Positions 16,073 through 24,347 are shown, counted from the first letter of the stretch. The stretch is DNA of 35,288 nucleotides from Oscillospiraceae bacterium (GCA_017429325.1 JAFRPC010000024.1:1-35288), one strand, 5' to 3'. The notes: generated from the letters alone by a model not told the origin. Made by a program: numbers and translations.

Positions 16073-17464
16073 CTACACAAGCTGCTTTTGTTTATCAAAC
16101 CCATGCACCCAATCTGATTTCAGGTAGTAGATCAGATAGATGACCGAGCTGATAAACCAGGTCAGGGGATAGGCGCAGAAGAGCAGGACGATGTTGTGGT
16201 CGATCTGCATCGCCACGGTGATGTAGGCGATGCGGAAGACGCACCAGACCGCCAGCATGATGAACATGGGCACAAAGGCCTTGCCCGCCCCCCGGCAGAT
16301 GCCGGCCACCAGATGGGAGAAAGCCAGCAGACAGTAGAACAGGGTCTCCACATGGGCCTGCCGGACGCCGATGGCGATGGATTCCGGGTCGTCGATGAAG
16401 AGGGAGATCAGCGGCTTGGCGAAGAACCAGAAGAGCAGGCCCACGCTCTCCGCCAGCAGCACCCCGGAGAGGATGCCGAAGCGGGCGCCCTGCTTCGCTC
16501 GGTCATGGAGCTTCGCCCCGAGGTTCTGGCCGATGAAGGTGGTCAGGGCCATGGAGAAGGAGGTAATGGGCAGGAAGGCAAAGCCCTCGATCCGGGAGTA
16601 GGCGCCGCAGGCGGCGGTGCCCACTTTGCCGAAGGTGTTGATGTTGGACTGGACCATGACGTTCGCCAGGCCGATGACGGAGTTCTGGACGCCGGTGGGC
16701 AGGCCGTAGCGCAGGATCTCCCGGAGGGACCAGCCATCGATCCGCAGCTTCGACCACTGGAGGGCATAGACCGTGTCCTTTTTGGCGAGCTGCCGCAGAC
16801 AGAGCAGGGCGGAGAGGGCCTGGGAGAGGGCCGTGGCAATGGCGGCCCAGCGGATGTCCAGCCCCATGGGCCCCAAAAAGAGCCAGTCCAGGAAGACGTT
16901 GGTGACGGAGGAGACGATCAGGAAGTAGAGAGGCCGTTTGCTGTCGCCTACGGCGTTCATGATGCCCTTGAAGGTGTTGTACATCACCAGGGCCACAGAG
17001 CCCATGAAGTAGCAGCGCAGGTAAGGAATGGCGTAGGGCTGCACCGCCGGGTCGAGCTGCATCCAGACGGGGATGCGGGGGGCCAGCAGGACCCCCATGC
17101 CGGTCAAAAACAGGCCGCAGAGCAGGCTCACCGCCACGGAACTGTGGACGGCTTTGGACATGCGCTCCCGATTCCCGGCCCCGAAGTAGCGGCTGATGAC
17201 CACGCCCGCGCCCATGGAGGCCCCCACGAAGAAGCTGATCATCAAAAAGATCAGGCTGCCCGAGGAGGTGACGGCGGCAAAGGCCTCGTCCCCCAGGTAG
17301 GTGCTGACAATCCAGGCGTCGGCGGTATTGTAGAGCTGCTGGAAGAGCTGGCTCAGAAAAATCGGAAACGCAAACGCCGTGATGACCTTTTTGGGGCTGC
17401 CCTCCGTCAGCAGAGTGGAGTCCCGGTGCTGCGGCGCGTGCATGTGAAGGAACTTGTAAGGCAT
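16073..17464 (-). CDS. MATE-family multidrug/metabolite efflux transporter
   Basis: A 463-aa membrane protein of the MATE family (NorM/DinF superfamily), which exports drugs or metabolites using Na+ or H+ gradients. It has twelve hydrophobic segments in two related halves. Characteristic stretches are SPKKVITAFAFPIFLSQLFQQLYNTADAW near the N-terminus, GDSKRPLYFL and the second-half counterpart GICRGAGKAFVPM. GAAAGAGAG precedes ATG 17464. It is first in a minus-strand run that continues into ktrB and ktrA, with a strong promoter upstream. The substrate cannot be told from sequence. Confidence 0.93.
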   Translation of the reverse strand: MPYKFLHMHAPQHRDSTLLTEGSPKKVITAFAFPIFLSQLFQQLYNTADAWIVSTYLGDEAFAAVTSSGSLIFLMISFFVGASMGAGVVISRYFGAGNRERMSKAVHSSVAVSLLCGLFLTGMGVLLAPRIPVWMQLDPAVQPYAIPYLRCYFMGSVALVMYNTFKGIMNAVGDSKRPLYFLIVSSVTNVFLDWLFLGPMGLDIRWAAIATALSQALSALLCLRQLAKKDTVYALQWSKLRIDGWSLREILRYGLPTGVQNSVIGLANVMVQSNINTFGKVGTAACGAYSRIEGFAFLPITSFSMALTTFIGQNLGAKLHDRAKQGARFGILSGVLLAESVGLLFWFFAKPLISLFIDDPESIAIGVRQAHVETLFYCLLAFSHLVAGICRGAGKAFVPMFIMLAVWCVFRIAYITVAMQIDHNIVLLFCAYPLTWFISSVIYLIYYLKSDWVHGFDKQKQLV

Positions 17465-17501
17465 ACCGATGCTCTCTTTCTAAACATAAAACAGTCGATA
17501 T

Positions 17502-17530
17502 ATTATACATTATAAAAACAGATTTGTAAA
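17502..17530 (-). promoter_or_regulatory. Promoter of the MATE-ktrB-ktrA transcription unit
   Basis: On the minus strand TTTACA (17530-17525) and a perfect TATAAT (17507-17502) are 17 bp apart in AT-rich DNA. It is one of the strongest promoters in the window. Confidence 0.75.
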
Positions 17531-17573
17531 GCCCCCGGCGGAAGAAAAGCTGACAGGCGGGGAGAAAAGGGGG

Positions 17574-17850
17574 AGGCAACAGGCAACGGGCAACAGGCAA
17601 CAGACCCGCCTGTAGGGACGGCTCTCAGCCGTCCGCGGTTCCCCGCCTGTAGCGGCGCACAGTGTGCGCCACGGAACCCGCCCGTAGGGGCGGTCATTGC
17701 GTCGCCCCCGTCCCCCGCCGTAGGGGCGCTCATTGAGCGCCCGCCGTTCCCCGCCCGGACGAGGCAACAGGCAACAGGCAACAGGCAACGGGCAACAGGC
17801 AACAGACCCGCCTGTAGGGACGGCTCTCAGCCGTCCGCGGTTCCCCGCCA
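17574..17850. repeat. Composite repeat block between MATE and DUF1846 genes
   Basis: CAACAGG-type heptamers and the GGACGGCTCTCAGCCGTCC hairpin occur twice (about 17576-17640 and 17763-17842) as a near-exact direct duplication. Between them lie a GCGGCGCACAGTGTGCGCC hairpin (about 17649), an imperfect GGCGGTCATTGCGTCGCC hairpin and a GGCGCTCATTGAGCGCC hairpin (about 17724). No gene is seen. Confidence 0.9.
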
Positions 17851-17856
17851 GGGACA

Positions 17857-17866
17857 ATCGACAAAA
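17857..17866 (-). promoter_or_regulatory. Candidate Spo0A box upstream of the DUF1846 gene
   Basis: The minus strand reads TTTTGTCGAT, one base from the TTTTGTCGAA seen upstream of galK. It lies immediately after the repeat block and about 70 bp upstream of the predicted transcription start. Confidence 0.35.
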
Positions 17867-17882
17867 TACAGTAAAATCAAAA

Positions 17883-17927
17883 TCCCGGCAGAAACATCTT
17901 GCGTCTGCCGGGAAAGTATGCTACAAT
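17883..17927 (+). promoter_or_regulatory. Promoter with an inverted repeat across the -35, DUF1846 gene
   Basis: TTGCGT (17899-17904) and TACAAT (17922-17927) are 17 bp apart. The -35 falls inside an inverted repeat with 10-bp arms, TCCCGGCAGA at 17883-17892 and TCTGCCGGGA at 17904-17913. A dyad at this place is typical of a repressor operator. A leftover terminator is the alternative. Confidence 0.5.
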
Positions 17928-17955
17928 ATGCGGGTGTGAAAAGGAGGGGTGCCCT

Positions 17956-19443
17956 ATGCGGAAGTTTATCGGTTTTGACAATCAGATGTATCTGGAGACC
18001 CAGTCCGCCCGCATTCGCGAGCGCATCGAGCAGTTCGGCGGCAAGCTCTATCTGGAATTCGGCGGCAAGCTCTTCGACGACTTCCACGCTTCCCGGGTCC
18101 TGCCCGGCTTCGCACCGGACAGCAAGATCCGGATGCTCCTGGAGCTGAAGGAATCCGCCGAGATCGTCATCCCCATCAACGCCTCCGCCATCGAGCAGAA
18201 CAAGGTCCGGGGCGACTTAGGCATCACCTATGACGAGGACGTGCTGCGGCTCATCGACGCCTTCCGGGCCGAGGGCCTCTACGTGGGCAGCGTCGTCATC
18301 ACCCAGTATGCGGGTCAGGGCGCGGCTGACGCCTTCCGCCGCCGTCTGGAGCACCTGGGCGTCAAGGTCTACCTCCACTATCCCATCGAGGGCTATCCCC
18401 ACAACATCGCCCGCATCGTCTCCCCCGAGGGCTACGGGCGCAACGACTACATCGAGACCAGCCACCCCCTGGTGGTGGTCACGGCCCCCGGTCCCGGCTC
18501 CGGCAAGATGGCCACCTGCCTGAGCCAGCTCTACCACCACTACGAGCTGGGCGAGACGGCGGGCTACGCCAAGTTTGAGACCTTCCCCATCTGGAACCTG
18601 CCGCTGAATCACCCGGTAAACCTGGCCTACGAGGCCGCCACCGCGGACCTCAACGACGTGAATATGATCGACCCCTTCCACCTGGCCGCCTACGGGGAGA
18701 CCACGGTGAACTACAACCGGGACGTGGAGGTCTTCCCGGTCCTCCAGGCCATCTTCGAGAAGATCATGGGCAAGTGCCCCTACAAGTCCCCTACGGACAT
18801 GGGCGTCAACATGGTGGGCAACTGCATCGTGGACGACGACATCGTCTGCGAGGCCTCCCGCCAGGAGATCGTGCGCCGTTACTACGCGGCCCTCTGCGAC
18901 CAGCGCAAGGGCACCGGCAAGGACGACACCGTCTACAAGCTGGAGCTGCTGATGAAGCAGGCCTCCGTGACCCCGGCCATTCGTCCCGTGGTGGCCCGGG
19001 CGACCCAGGCCGAGGAGGAGACCGGCGAGCCCGCCGTCTGCATCCACCTGCCCAACGGCGAGCTGGTCATCGGCGGCATGTCGGAGCTCATGGGCCCCGC
19101 CGCCGCGGCCCTGCTGAACGCGGTGAAGTCCCTGGCCCACATTGAGCACCCCCGCCACCTGGTAGCCCGGGAGGCCATCGAGCCCATCCAGAGCCTCAAG
19201 ACCAAGTACTTAGGGGGCCGGAACCCCCGCCTCCACTCCGACGAGATCCTCATCGCCCTGGCCATCTCCGCCGCCACCGACGAGTTCGCCGCCAAGGCCA
19301 TGAAGAAGCTGACCCGCCTGCGGGACTGCGAGGTCCACTCCACCGTCATCCTCGGCGAGCAGGACGCCGCCACCTACGCCCGCCTCGGAATGCGCGTCAC
19401 CTGCACCCCCAAGTATCAGAGCAAGAATTTGTTCCATAAATAG
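17956..19443 (+). CDS. DUF1846 (UPF0371) family protein
   Basis: A 495-aa protein that I assign to the DUF1846/UPF0371 family, widespread in Firmicutes and of unknown biochemical role. It is cytoplasmic, with no membrane segment. Landmarks are the N-terminal [16 protein letters not shown], a nucleotide-binding-like loop [23 protein letters not shown] (about 176-198) and the conserved [23 protein letters not shown] precedes ATG 17956. The TAG stop is formed where the coding sequence meets a heptamer array. It is monocistronic, with its own promoter and terminator. Confidence 0.88.
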   Translation: MRKFIGFDNQMYLETQSARIRERIEQFGGKLYLEFGGKLFDDFHASRVLPGFAPDSKIRMLLELKESAEIVIPINASAIEQNKVRGDLGITYDEDVLRLIDAFRAEGLYVGSVVITQYAGQGAADAFRRRLEHLGVKVYLHYPIEGYPHNIARIVSPEGYGRNDYIETSHPLVVVTAPGPGSGKMATCLSQLYHHYELGETAGYAKFETFPIWNLPLNHPVNLAYEAATADLNDVNMIDPFHLAAYGETTVNYNRDVEVFPVLQAIFEKIMGKCPYKSPTDMGVNMVGNCIVDDDIVCEASRQEIVRRYYAALCDQRKGTGKDDTVYKLELLMKQASVTPAIRPVVARATQAEEETGEPAVCIHLPNGELVIGGMSELMGPAAAALLNAVKSLAHIEHPRHLVAREAIEPIQSLKTKYLGGRNPRLHSDEILIALAISAATDEFAAKAMKKLTRLRDCEVHSTVILGEQDAATYARLGMRVTCTPKYQSKNLFHK

Positions 19444-19512
19444 GGGCTAGGGGCTAGTTGCTAGGGGCTAGGGGCTAGTTGCTAGGGGCTAGGGGCTAGT
19501 AGCCAGGGGCTA
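19443..19512. repeat. Heptamer array of GGGGCTA and GTTGCTA in a 21-bp pattern
   Basis: Ten consecutive heptamers follow the DUF1846 stop codon. GGGGCTA (A) and GTTGCTA (B) are ordered A A B A A B A A B' A, where B' is GTAGCCA. The higher-order period is therefore 21 bp. Confidence 0.95.
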
Positions 19513-19528
19513 GGGGACGGGATCGCCT

Positions 19529-19550
19529 GTAGCGCCGGCAATCTGCCGGC
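19529..19550. repeat. Hairpin module, GCCGGC-AATCT-GCCGGC type
   Basis: Head GTAGC, 6-bp stem and AATCT loop. It is nearly identical to the copy inside the gene at 955-1503 (1121-1142). The two differ only by a paired change in the stem. Confidence 0.85.
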
Positions 19551-19572
19551 CATCTTCCTGCTTATCAATAAT

Positions 19573-19627
19573 GATCCCGTGCGTCCGCGGTGCTTTTGCC
19601 CATGGACGCACGGGATCGTTGTTTTCT
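19573..19627 (+). terminator. Rho-independent terminator after the DUF1846 gene
   Basis: A perfect 14-bp stem (GATCCCGTGCGTCC at 19573-19586, GGACGCACGGGATC at 19604-19617) with a 17-nt loop is followed by GTTGTTTTCT. Confidence 0.85.
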
Positions 19628-19724
19628 CACGCTTCGGGGTCCTGCATACCGCTTTGCTGCATTTGTATTATCCAGATCATACGTTTCCGATCCCCCCCGG
19701 GTCTGTCCGCAGCCGCGTCCCCCT

Positions 19725-20795
19725 TCATCGGAAGGGCCGCAGGTCCGCGTCGTAGATCTCCAGGCGGCGGCACAGGACGCGGTCGGGCTTGTACTGGGGC
19801 AGATACGTCTCAATGGCCGTGACCAGCAGCAGGGGATTCAGCGTCGGATTCTGGGCGGCGACGACGGCTTCGACGATTACGACGGACGAATGCGCGGCCT
19901 CGCTGAACGCATTTGCGACAGACGGAAGGCACCCCTCCACCGGCCTTGAGGCCGGTCCCCTGCCGAAGGATGCCAGTTGCTTCAGCGTAGCTGGCGCAAC
20001 GGCGATGAAATCCACAACAGTCCCCCGGACTGTTGTGCCCCTGCAAGCAGGGGAGGTTTCCGCTGCCCGAACAGTGATCTCCCGGATCATGGGGGCGATG
20101 TCCGTTTCCACGGGGCCCTTTTTGCTGTGCTTTTCCACCACCAGCGAAGGCCTGGCGAAGAGGGCCTGGATCGCCTCAACCCTGTCATTGCGAGGCCCGG
20201 AGGGCCGTGGCAATCCGTTTCCCCCGTCCCCTGTTGCCTGTTGCCCGTTGCCTGTTGCCTCGTCGCTGGCGGGGAACGACGGGCGGCCAATGACCGCCCC
20301 TACAAGCGGGTCTGGTGACTGGTGACTGGTGACTGATGCCTGATCCCCGTCCCCTGCTGCCTCGTCGCTGGCGGGGGACGACGGGCGGCCAATGACCGCC
20401 CCTACAAGCGGGTCTGTTGCCTGTTGCCTGTTGCCTGTTGCCTCGTATTCCAACGTCAACCGCGCCCGCAGCCAGGCCAGCTTTCCGGCCTTCTGGCCGC
20501 CTTCGTAGCTTTCAATGGCCCGGATGCCCGCGGGCAGCACCGGGTCCAGGCGGGCGGCGATCTCCGCCGCGGGGACCTGGCAGCCCTCCGCCAGGGCGAA
20601 CTCCGCGAGCTCGCACTGGCTCTCCACCCCCACGGACAGGGGCATCAGGATGGACAGCTCCGGGTGGGGCGTGAAGCCCTGGCTGTGCTTCAGCTCAATT
20701 CCCGCCCGGCGAAAGCTCCGCATCAGCGCCCGCATCAGGTCCAAATGGGAGGACCAGACGGCTGGGCCTTCTTTTACGAATAACAATCTGCTCAT
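19725..20795 (-). CDS. DUF2344/TIGR03936-type radical-SAM-associated protein, expanded by repeats
   Basis: A 356-aa protein; the family is normally about 230 aa. The start is typical of DUF2344: LLFVKEGPAVWSSHLDLMRA, then RRAGIELKHSQGFTPHPELS. The family pairs with the radical SAM protein encoded just upstream. Two stretches are not family sequence. Residues 119-205 are in-frame cassette repeat (TGNRQQATDPLVGAVIGRP, repeated in part), and residues about 247-315 come from DNA with three perfect hairpins. Without them about 200 residues remain, including the C-terminal NPTLNPLLLVTAIETYLPQY. The frame is intact through both, so a full protein may be made, but it may also be non-functional. GGAGG precedes the ATG. 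Confidence 0.85.
   Translation of the reverse strand: MSRLLFVKEGPAVWSSHLDLMRALMRSFRRAGIELKHSQGFTPHPELSILMPLSVGVESQCELAEFALAEGCQVPAAEIAARLDPVLPAGIRAIESYEGGQKAGKLAWLRARLTLEYEATGNRQQATDPLVGAVIGRPSSPASDEAAGDGDQASVTSHQSPDPLVGAVIGRPSFPASDEATGNGQQATGDGGNGLPRPSGPRNDRVEAIQALFARPSLVVEKHSKKGPVETDIAPMIREITVRAAETSPACRGTTVRGTVVDFIAVAPATLKQLASFGRGPASRPVEGCLPSVANAFSEAAHSSVVIVEAVVAAQNPTLNPLLLVTAIETYLPQYKPDRVLCRRLEIYDADLRPFR
19851..20057. repeat. Inserted element with three hairpins inside the DUF2344 gene
   Basis: Perfect dyads lie at 19939-19956 (ACCGGCC and GGCCGGT), 20013-20037 (CACAACAGTC and GACTGTTGTG) and 20038-20053 (CCCCTGCAAGCAGGGG). The block interrupts the family sequence just before the conserved PTLNP. 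Exact borders are uncertain, and I did not find a second copy in the window. Confidence 0.6.
20186..20446. repeat. Cassette repeats inside the DUF2344 coding sequence
   Basis: In order on the plus strand: a GTCATTGCGAG to GGCAATCCG hairpin; reversed CAACAGG heptamers; a GGCGGCCAATGACCGCC hairpin ending CCCCTAC; three TGGTGAC heptamers (about 20314-20334); a second copy of the GGCGGCCAATGACCGCC hairpin; and more reversed CAACAGG heptamers. All are read in frame on the minus strand without a stop. Confidence 0.9.
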
Positions 20796-20822
20796 TTCGT
20801 TTCCTCCGACAGAGTCTTGATT

Positions 20823-20948
20823 TGTGAAGAGTGAAGAATGCAGAGTGAAGAGTTGAGGTGTCGCTGCGCGACGGATTGAATATCATTTTTCAAATCGGAG
20901 ATTTGAAAAATACCGAAACTATTCACTATTCACTCTACACGATTCACT
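20823..20948. repeat. MITE-like inverted element: GAGTGAA heptamers around an AT-rich palindrome
   Basis: Left heptamers GAGTGAA, GAATGCA, GAGTGAA. The centre is TTTTTCAAATC facing GATTTGAAAAA. The right arm is ATTCACT heptamers, the complement of the left arm. The close relative is at 35005-35141. It separates the radical SAM gene from the DUF2344 gene. Confidence 0.85.
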
Positions 20949-20949
20949 T

Positions 20950-22797
20950 TTACGGCTCGCACACGCCTCCCTGCAATAAGTGATTCGCCCCGCAGCCGGC
21001 GCAGCCGCGGCGGCAGTCCGGGGTGATCTGCGAGCGGTAGGCCCGCTCCCGCTCCCGGAGCAGGAAGTCCTTCCTGACCCCCGGGTCAATGGTATCCCAG
21101 GCCAGGACCTCCCCGGTCCCGAAGCCCCGGGTGGTGTAGAAGCGCCGGTCCACGCCGCAGTCGGCCAGGGCCGCGATCCACTTGTCGTAGTCGAAGTACT
21201 CCATCCAGCCGTCTAACTTGGCGCCACGCCGCCAGGCGGCCTCGATGACGGCCCCCAGCCGCCGGTCGCCCCGGGCCAGCACGGCTTCCAGCTCCGAGAG
21301 CTGGGCCTCGTGGTAGTTGAACTCCACGCTTTTGTTGTTCAGATGCTCCTTCAGCAGGCGGCAGCGCCGCAGGTACTCCTCCGGCGGGAGCTGCTGCTCC
21401 CACTGGAAGCCCGTGAAGGGCTTGGGGACGAAGAAGGCCACGGCCACGTGGATGCGGACGCCCCGCTTTTTGTTGGAGGCGCAGGCCTTCCAGGTGTTGT
21501 AGATCTTGTAGACCAGCTCCGCGATGCCCAGCACGTCCTCGTCGGTCTCCGTGGGCAGGCCTAACATGAAGTAGAGCTTCACGTTGTTCCAGCCCCCCGC
21601 GAAGGCGATCTCGCAGGTCTTCAGCACATCCTCCTCCGTGACGTTCTTGTTGATGGCGTCCCGGAGCCGCTGGGTCCCCGCCTCGGGGGCGAAGGTCAGG
21701 CCGCTCTTGCGGACCTTCTGGAGCTTCAGCATCAGCTCCCGGGAGAAGTTGTCTGCCCGCAGGGAGGGCACCGACATGTTGATGTTCCGGGCGGCGCAGT
21801 ACTCCGTCAGCCGCTCCGTCAGGGGCTCCAGATACTTGTAGTCCGAGGTGGAGAGGGAGGAGAGAGTGATCTCGCTGTCCCCGGAGAACTCCAGGGAGCG
21901 GACCGCCTGCTCGTAGAGGGTCTCGGGGCTCCTGGGCCGGACGGGCCGGTAGGTGTAGCCCGCCTGGCAGAAGCGGCAGCCCCGGATGCAGCCCCGCATG
22001 ACCTCCAAATTTTGCCGGTCGTGGACGATCTCGGTGGACTGCACGATGGGCTCCACCGGATAATACGCCTTGTCCAGGTCCTGGACGATGCGCTTCGTCA
22101 CCTTCTCCGGCGCGCCGGGCAGGGGCACGATGGCCTCTAAGGTCCCGTCGGCGTTGTAGCGGTGCTCGTAGTGGGTGGGCACGTAGACCCCGGGGATCTT
22201 CCCGACCTCCCAGAGAAATTCCTCCTTGCTCAGCCCCCGGCGCTTGGCGCTGCGGTAGCACTCCAGGATCTCCACCGTGCTCTCCTCGCCCTCGCCTAAG
22301 GAGAAGAAGTCCACAAAGTCCACTAATGGCTCCGGGTTGTAGGTGCAGGCCCCGCCTGCAAAGACAATATTATGTAAACTTTCCCGCTCCGCGGCGTGGA
22401 GGGGCACCCCGGCCAGGTCCAGCATGGTGAGGATGTTGGTGTAGCTCATCTCGTAGCCCACGGAGAAGGCGATCAGGTCGAAGTCCGCCACGGGGTCGTG
22501 GCTCTCCAGGGCGTAGAGGGGCAGGCCCGCCGCCCGCATTTCGGCCTCCATGTCCCCCCAGGGGGTGAAGACCCGCTCGCACCAGACGCCGGGCATCTGG
22601 TTCATGATCCCGTAGAGGATGCGGATGCCCAGGTTGGACATGCCGATCTCGTAGGTGTCCGGGAAGCAGAAGGCCACCCGGAGCTCCACCTGGGACAGCT
22701 CCTTCACGGTCTGATTGTATTCGCCGCCCACGTACCGGGCGGGCTTCTGCACCCGCGGCAGGATCCGCGGCAGCAGGGCTTCGATGCAGTCGTTCAT
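20950..22797 (-). CDS. Radical SAM protein of the TIGR03960 family
   Basis: A 615-aa protein with an N-terminal B12-binding-like domain (GMSNLGIRILYGIMNQ, then FSVGYEMSYTNILTMLD) and a radical SAM domain whose cluster cysteines are C270, C274 and C277 in GCIRGCRFCQAG. A Cys-rich C-terminus (CRRGCAGCGA) may hold another cluster. Family members are encoded next to, or fused with, DUF2344, as here. The substrate is not established. ATG 22797 fits the family start; the frame extends upstream only through repeat sequence. The ribosome site is weak. A MITE-like repeat separates it from DUF2344. Confidence 0.93.
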   Translation of the reverse strand: MNDCIEALLPRILPRVQKPARYVGGEYNQTVKELSQVELRVAFCFPDTYEIGMSNLGIRILYGIMNQMPGVWCERVFTPWGDMEAEMRAAGLPLYALESHDPVADFDLIAFSVGYEMSYTNILTMLDLAGVPLHAAERESLHNIVFAGGACTYNPEPLVDFVDFFSLGEGEESTVEILECYRSAKRRGLSKEEFLWEVGKIPGVYVPTHYEHRYNADGTLEAIVPLPGAPEKVTKRIVQDLDKAYYPVEPIVQSTEIVHDRQNLEVMRGCIRGCRFCQAGYTYRPVRPRSPETLYEQAVRSLEFSGDSEITLSSLSTSDYKYLEPLTERLTEYCAARNINMSVPSLRADNFSRELMLKLQKVRKSGLTFAPEAGTQRLRDAINKNVTEEDVLKTCEIAFAGGWNNVKLYFMLGLPTETDEDVLGIAELVYKIYNTWKACASNKKRGVRIHVAVAFFVPKPFTGFQWEQQLPPEEYLRRCRLLKEHLNNKSVEFNYHEAQLSELEAVLARGDRRLGAVIEAAWRRGAKLDGWMEYFDYDKWIAALADCGVDRRFYTTRGFGTGEVLAWDTIDPGVRKDFLLRERERAYRSQITPDCRRGCAGCGANHLLQGGVCEP

Positions 22798-22824
22798 TTT
22801 TCGCTCATTCTTTCGTTGGTTGTA

Positions 22825-22934
22825 TCTATTCAGTAGCCCCCTTCGTCGTAGGGGCGGATGCCCACATCCGCCCTCGCTTGCAGGCAAAAATCGGTAGGTA
22901 GGGCCGATGTAGGCATCGGCCCCTACGGGCGACT
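22825..22934. repeat. 110-bp double-hairpin element, perfect inverted copy of 35148-35257
   Basis: The element contains two hairpins, with arms GGCGGATG/CATCCGCC and GCCGATG/CATCGGC, joined by an AAAAATCGGTAGG linker. Every base matches the reverse complement of 35148-35257, and identity stops abruptly at both ends. Confidence 0.95.
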
Positions 22935-22962
22935 GAACAATTACCGTTGGTTTTTTTCTATT

Positions 22963-23535
22963 TTACCAGTCAAACGCCGATTTCGCAAGGGGGTAGGGCA
23001 GCTTCCAGAGAAAAAATCCTGCCGCCAGCAGGGGCAGCAGGCCCCAGTGCAGGACGCAGGAGGCCCAGACGCAGCTCACGACCATCGCCGCCAGGGTCCC
23101 CCAGTGGAGAAGTTGACATAATATCTCCCCAGACCGGCCCAGCCAATGGGGCAGCAGCAGGGCGCAGAGCCGCCCGCCGTCCAGATGGGCCAGAGGCAGG
23201 AGGTTGGAGCAGCCTAAGGCCAGATTGCAGAGGCCGAAGAGGGGCCAGGCCCGCCAAAAGAGCAGGGCCAGCAGCAGATTCGCCGCCGGACCTGAAGCCA
23301 AGGCCCAGGCCTCCCGAGGCTCTCCCCGCAGCTCCGTCCGCAGGACCGCACCCGTGGCGCGGAGCTCCAGCCCATAGACCGGAATCTCCAGCAGGGCCAG
23401 GGCCGCTATGTGTGCGGCCTCGTGGAGCCCCGCCGCCAGCAGAAAGGGGGGCAGCAGCCCCCAGTCGTCCAGGAACCAGAAGATCGCCAGCACGGCCCAG
23501 AAGCCCCCGTCCGTCGTCACCCGCAGCCCCTTCAC
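22963..23535 (-). CDS. M50 site-2 metalloprotease, SpoIVFB-like
   Basis: A 190-aa polytopic membrane protein with the zinc motif HEAAH (H38, E39, H42) in the first helical region, ASGPAANLLLA, and the third ligand motif LPLAHLDGGR (D119). These are the marks of intramembrane site-2 proteases. The compact size and the position after a small membrane-protein gene resemble the spoIVFA-spoIVFB operon, whose protease releases sigma-K in the mother cell. That role is inferred. GTG 23535 is chosen: GGGAG lies 8 nt upstream, and the GTGA overlaps the upstream stop. A longer frame reaching 23691 only reads repeats. Confidence 0.85.
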   Translation of the reverse strand: MKGLRVTTDGGFWAVLAIFWFLDDWGLLPPFLLAAGLHEAAHIAALALLEIPVYGLELRATGAVLRTELRGEPREAWALASGPAANLLLALLFWRAWPLFGLCNLALGCSNLLPLAHLDGGRLCALLLPHWLGRSGEILCQLLHWGTLAAMVVSCVWASCVLHWGLLPLLAAGFFLWKLPYPLAKSAFDW

Positions 23536-23981
23536 GGCGCGAGCTCCCAACAGACTGCCGCGCCACCGTTCCCCGCCTGCGACGAGGCAACAGGCAACAG
23601 GCAACCGGCAACAGGGGACGGGGGATGCGTAGGGGCGATCATCGACCGCCCGCCGTCCACCGCCTGCGACGAGGCAACAGGCAACAGGCAACCGGCAACA
23701 GGGGACGGGGGATGCGTAGGGGCGCTCACTGAGCGCCCGCCGTCCACCAGCCCGTCCTCCCGGAAGACCGAGATCGCTCCGTCATCTTCCCAGCCGTTCT
23801 CTTCTGCATTCACAAAGGCCACGCAGGCCGCCACGGCCTCCCGGCCCGCCCGGTCCAGCAGCAGACTTCGCAGGGCCTCCGCTCGCCCCGGCGCCAGCAG
23901 CCGCAGCAGCGCCGCCGCCCCAAACACCAGCACCCCGCCCCAGCGCCGGAGCCTTATTCCGTTCCTCTTCGTTTCACGCAT
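23532..23981 (-). CDS. Membrane protein in the SpoIVFA position, C-terminus made of repeats
   Basis: A 149-aa protein. The first ~80 residues look native: a basic start, one membrane segment (about 15-30) and a soluble part ending GAISVFREDG. Then come two nearly identical in-frame cassette copies, each encoding DGGRSxxAPTHPPSPVAG followed by CLLPVASSQA, and a short tail AVCWELAP. The stop overlaps the protease GTG start by 4 bp, so coupling to the next gene survived the insertions. I cannot assign a family; SpoIVFA is suggested by position only, and no peptidase domain is present. ATG 23981 is chosen; GTG 23990 is possible. Confidence 0.65.
   Translation of the reverse strand: MRETKRNGIRLRRWGGVLVFGAAALLRLLAPGRAEALRSLLLDRAGREAVAACVAFVNAEENGWEDDGAISVFREDGLVDGGRSVSAPTHPPSPVAGCLLPVASSQAVDGGRSMIAPTHPPSPVAGCLLPVASSQAGNGGAAVCWELAP
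23580..23752. repeat. Two cassette copies within a coding sequence
   Basis: Two units of about 87 bp (from 23584 and 23671) each contain four CAACAGG-type heptamers, a GGGGACGGGGGATGC linker and a hairpin. The first hairpin is GGCGATCATCGACCGCC, the second GGCGCTCACTGAGCGCC. Otherwise the units are almost identical, so the hairpin changed while the rest did not. Confidence 0.93.
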
Positions 23982-24035
23982 TTCGATCACCGAAACAGCC
24001 TATGTCGGGCCAGCCTGTCCTATGCCTCCGTCTCC

Positions 24036-24312
24036 CGCCTGTAGGGCGGCCAGACCCTGGCCGCCGTCCTCGACGGCCCGCTGTGCCTGCCTGTAGCGCG
24101 GGCAATCTGCCCGCTGTACCCCGCCTGGGAACAGTTGAAAGTTGAAAGTGAAAAGTTGAAAGTTGTGGAGTTTTTCAAATTGCAATTTGAAAAACACATT
24201 CAATTCTCAATTCTTACTTCTCAATTCTCAATTCCGAAAGGAGACGGGGGATGCGGATCCTTCGCTGCGCTCAGGATGACCCGCCCGTAGGGCGGCCAGA
24301 CCCCGCCCGCGG
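24036..24312. repeat. Composite repeat block with a MITE-like element (24133-24235)
   Basis: A GGCGGCCAGACCCTGGCCGCC hairpin (about 24041) and a GCGGGCAATCTGCCCGC hairpin (about 24096) lead into GTTGAAA heptamers. A 24-bp perfect palindrome with half-site TTTTTCAAATTG (24171-24194) follows, then CAATTCT heptamers. After a linker comes a diverged GTAGGGCGGCC hairpin (about 24289). The first 160 bp are nearly identical to 26309-26469. No gene is seen in 23991-24551. Confidence 0.9.
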
Positions 24313-24347
24313 TCCCTCGCCGTTGGGGACAAGCCCAAAATCCATGC

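Noticed and set aside
16196-17515. 439-codon plus-strand frame
   Set aside because: Antisense shadow of the MATE transporter; low-complexity Gly/Asp/Glu/His composition.
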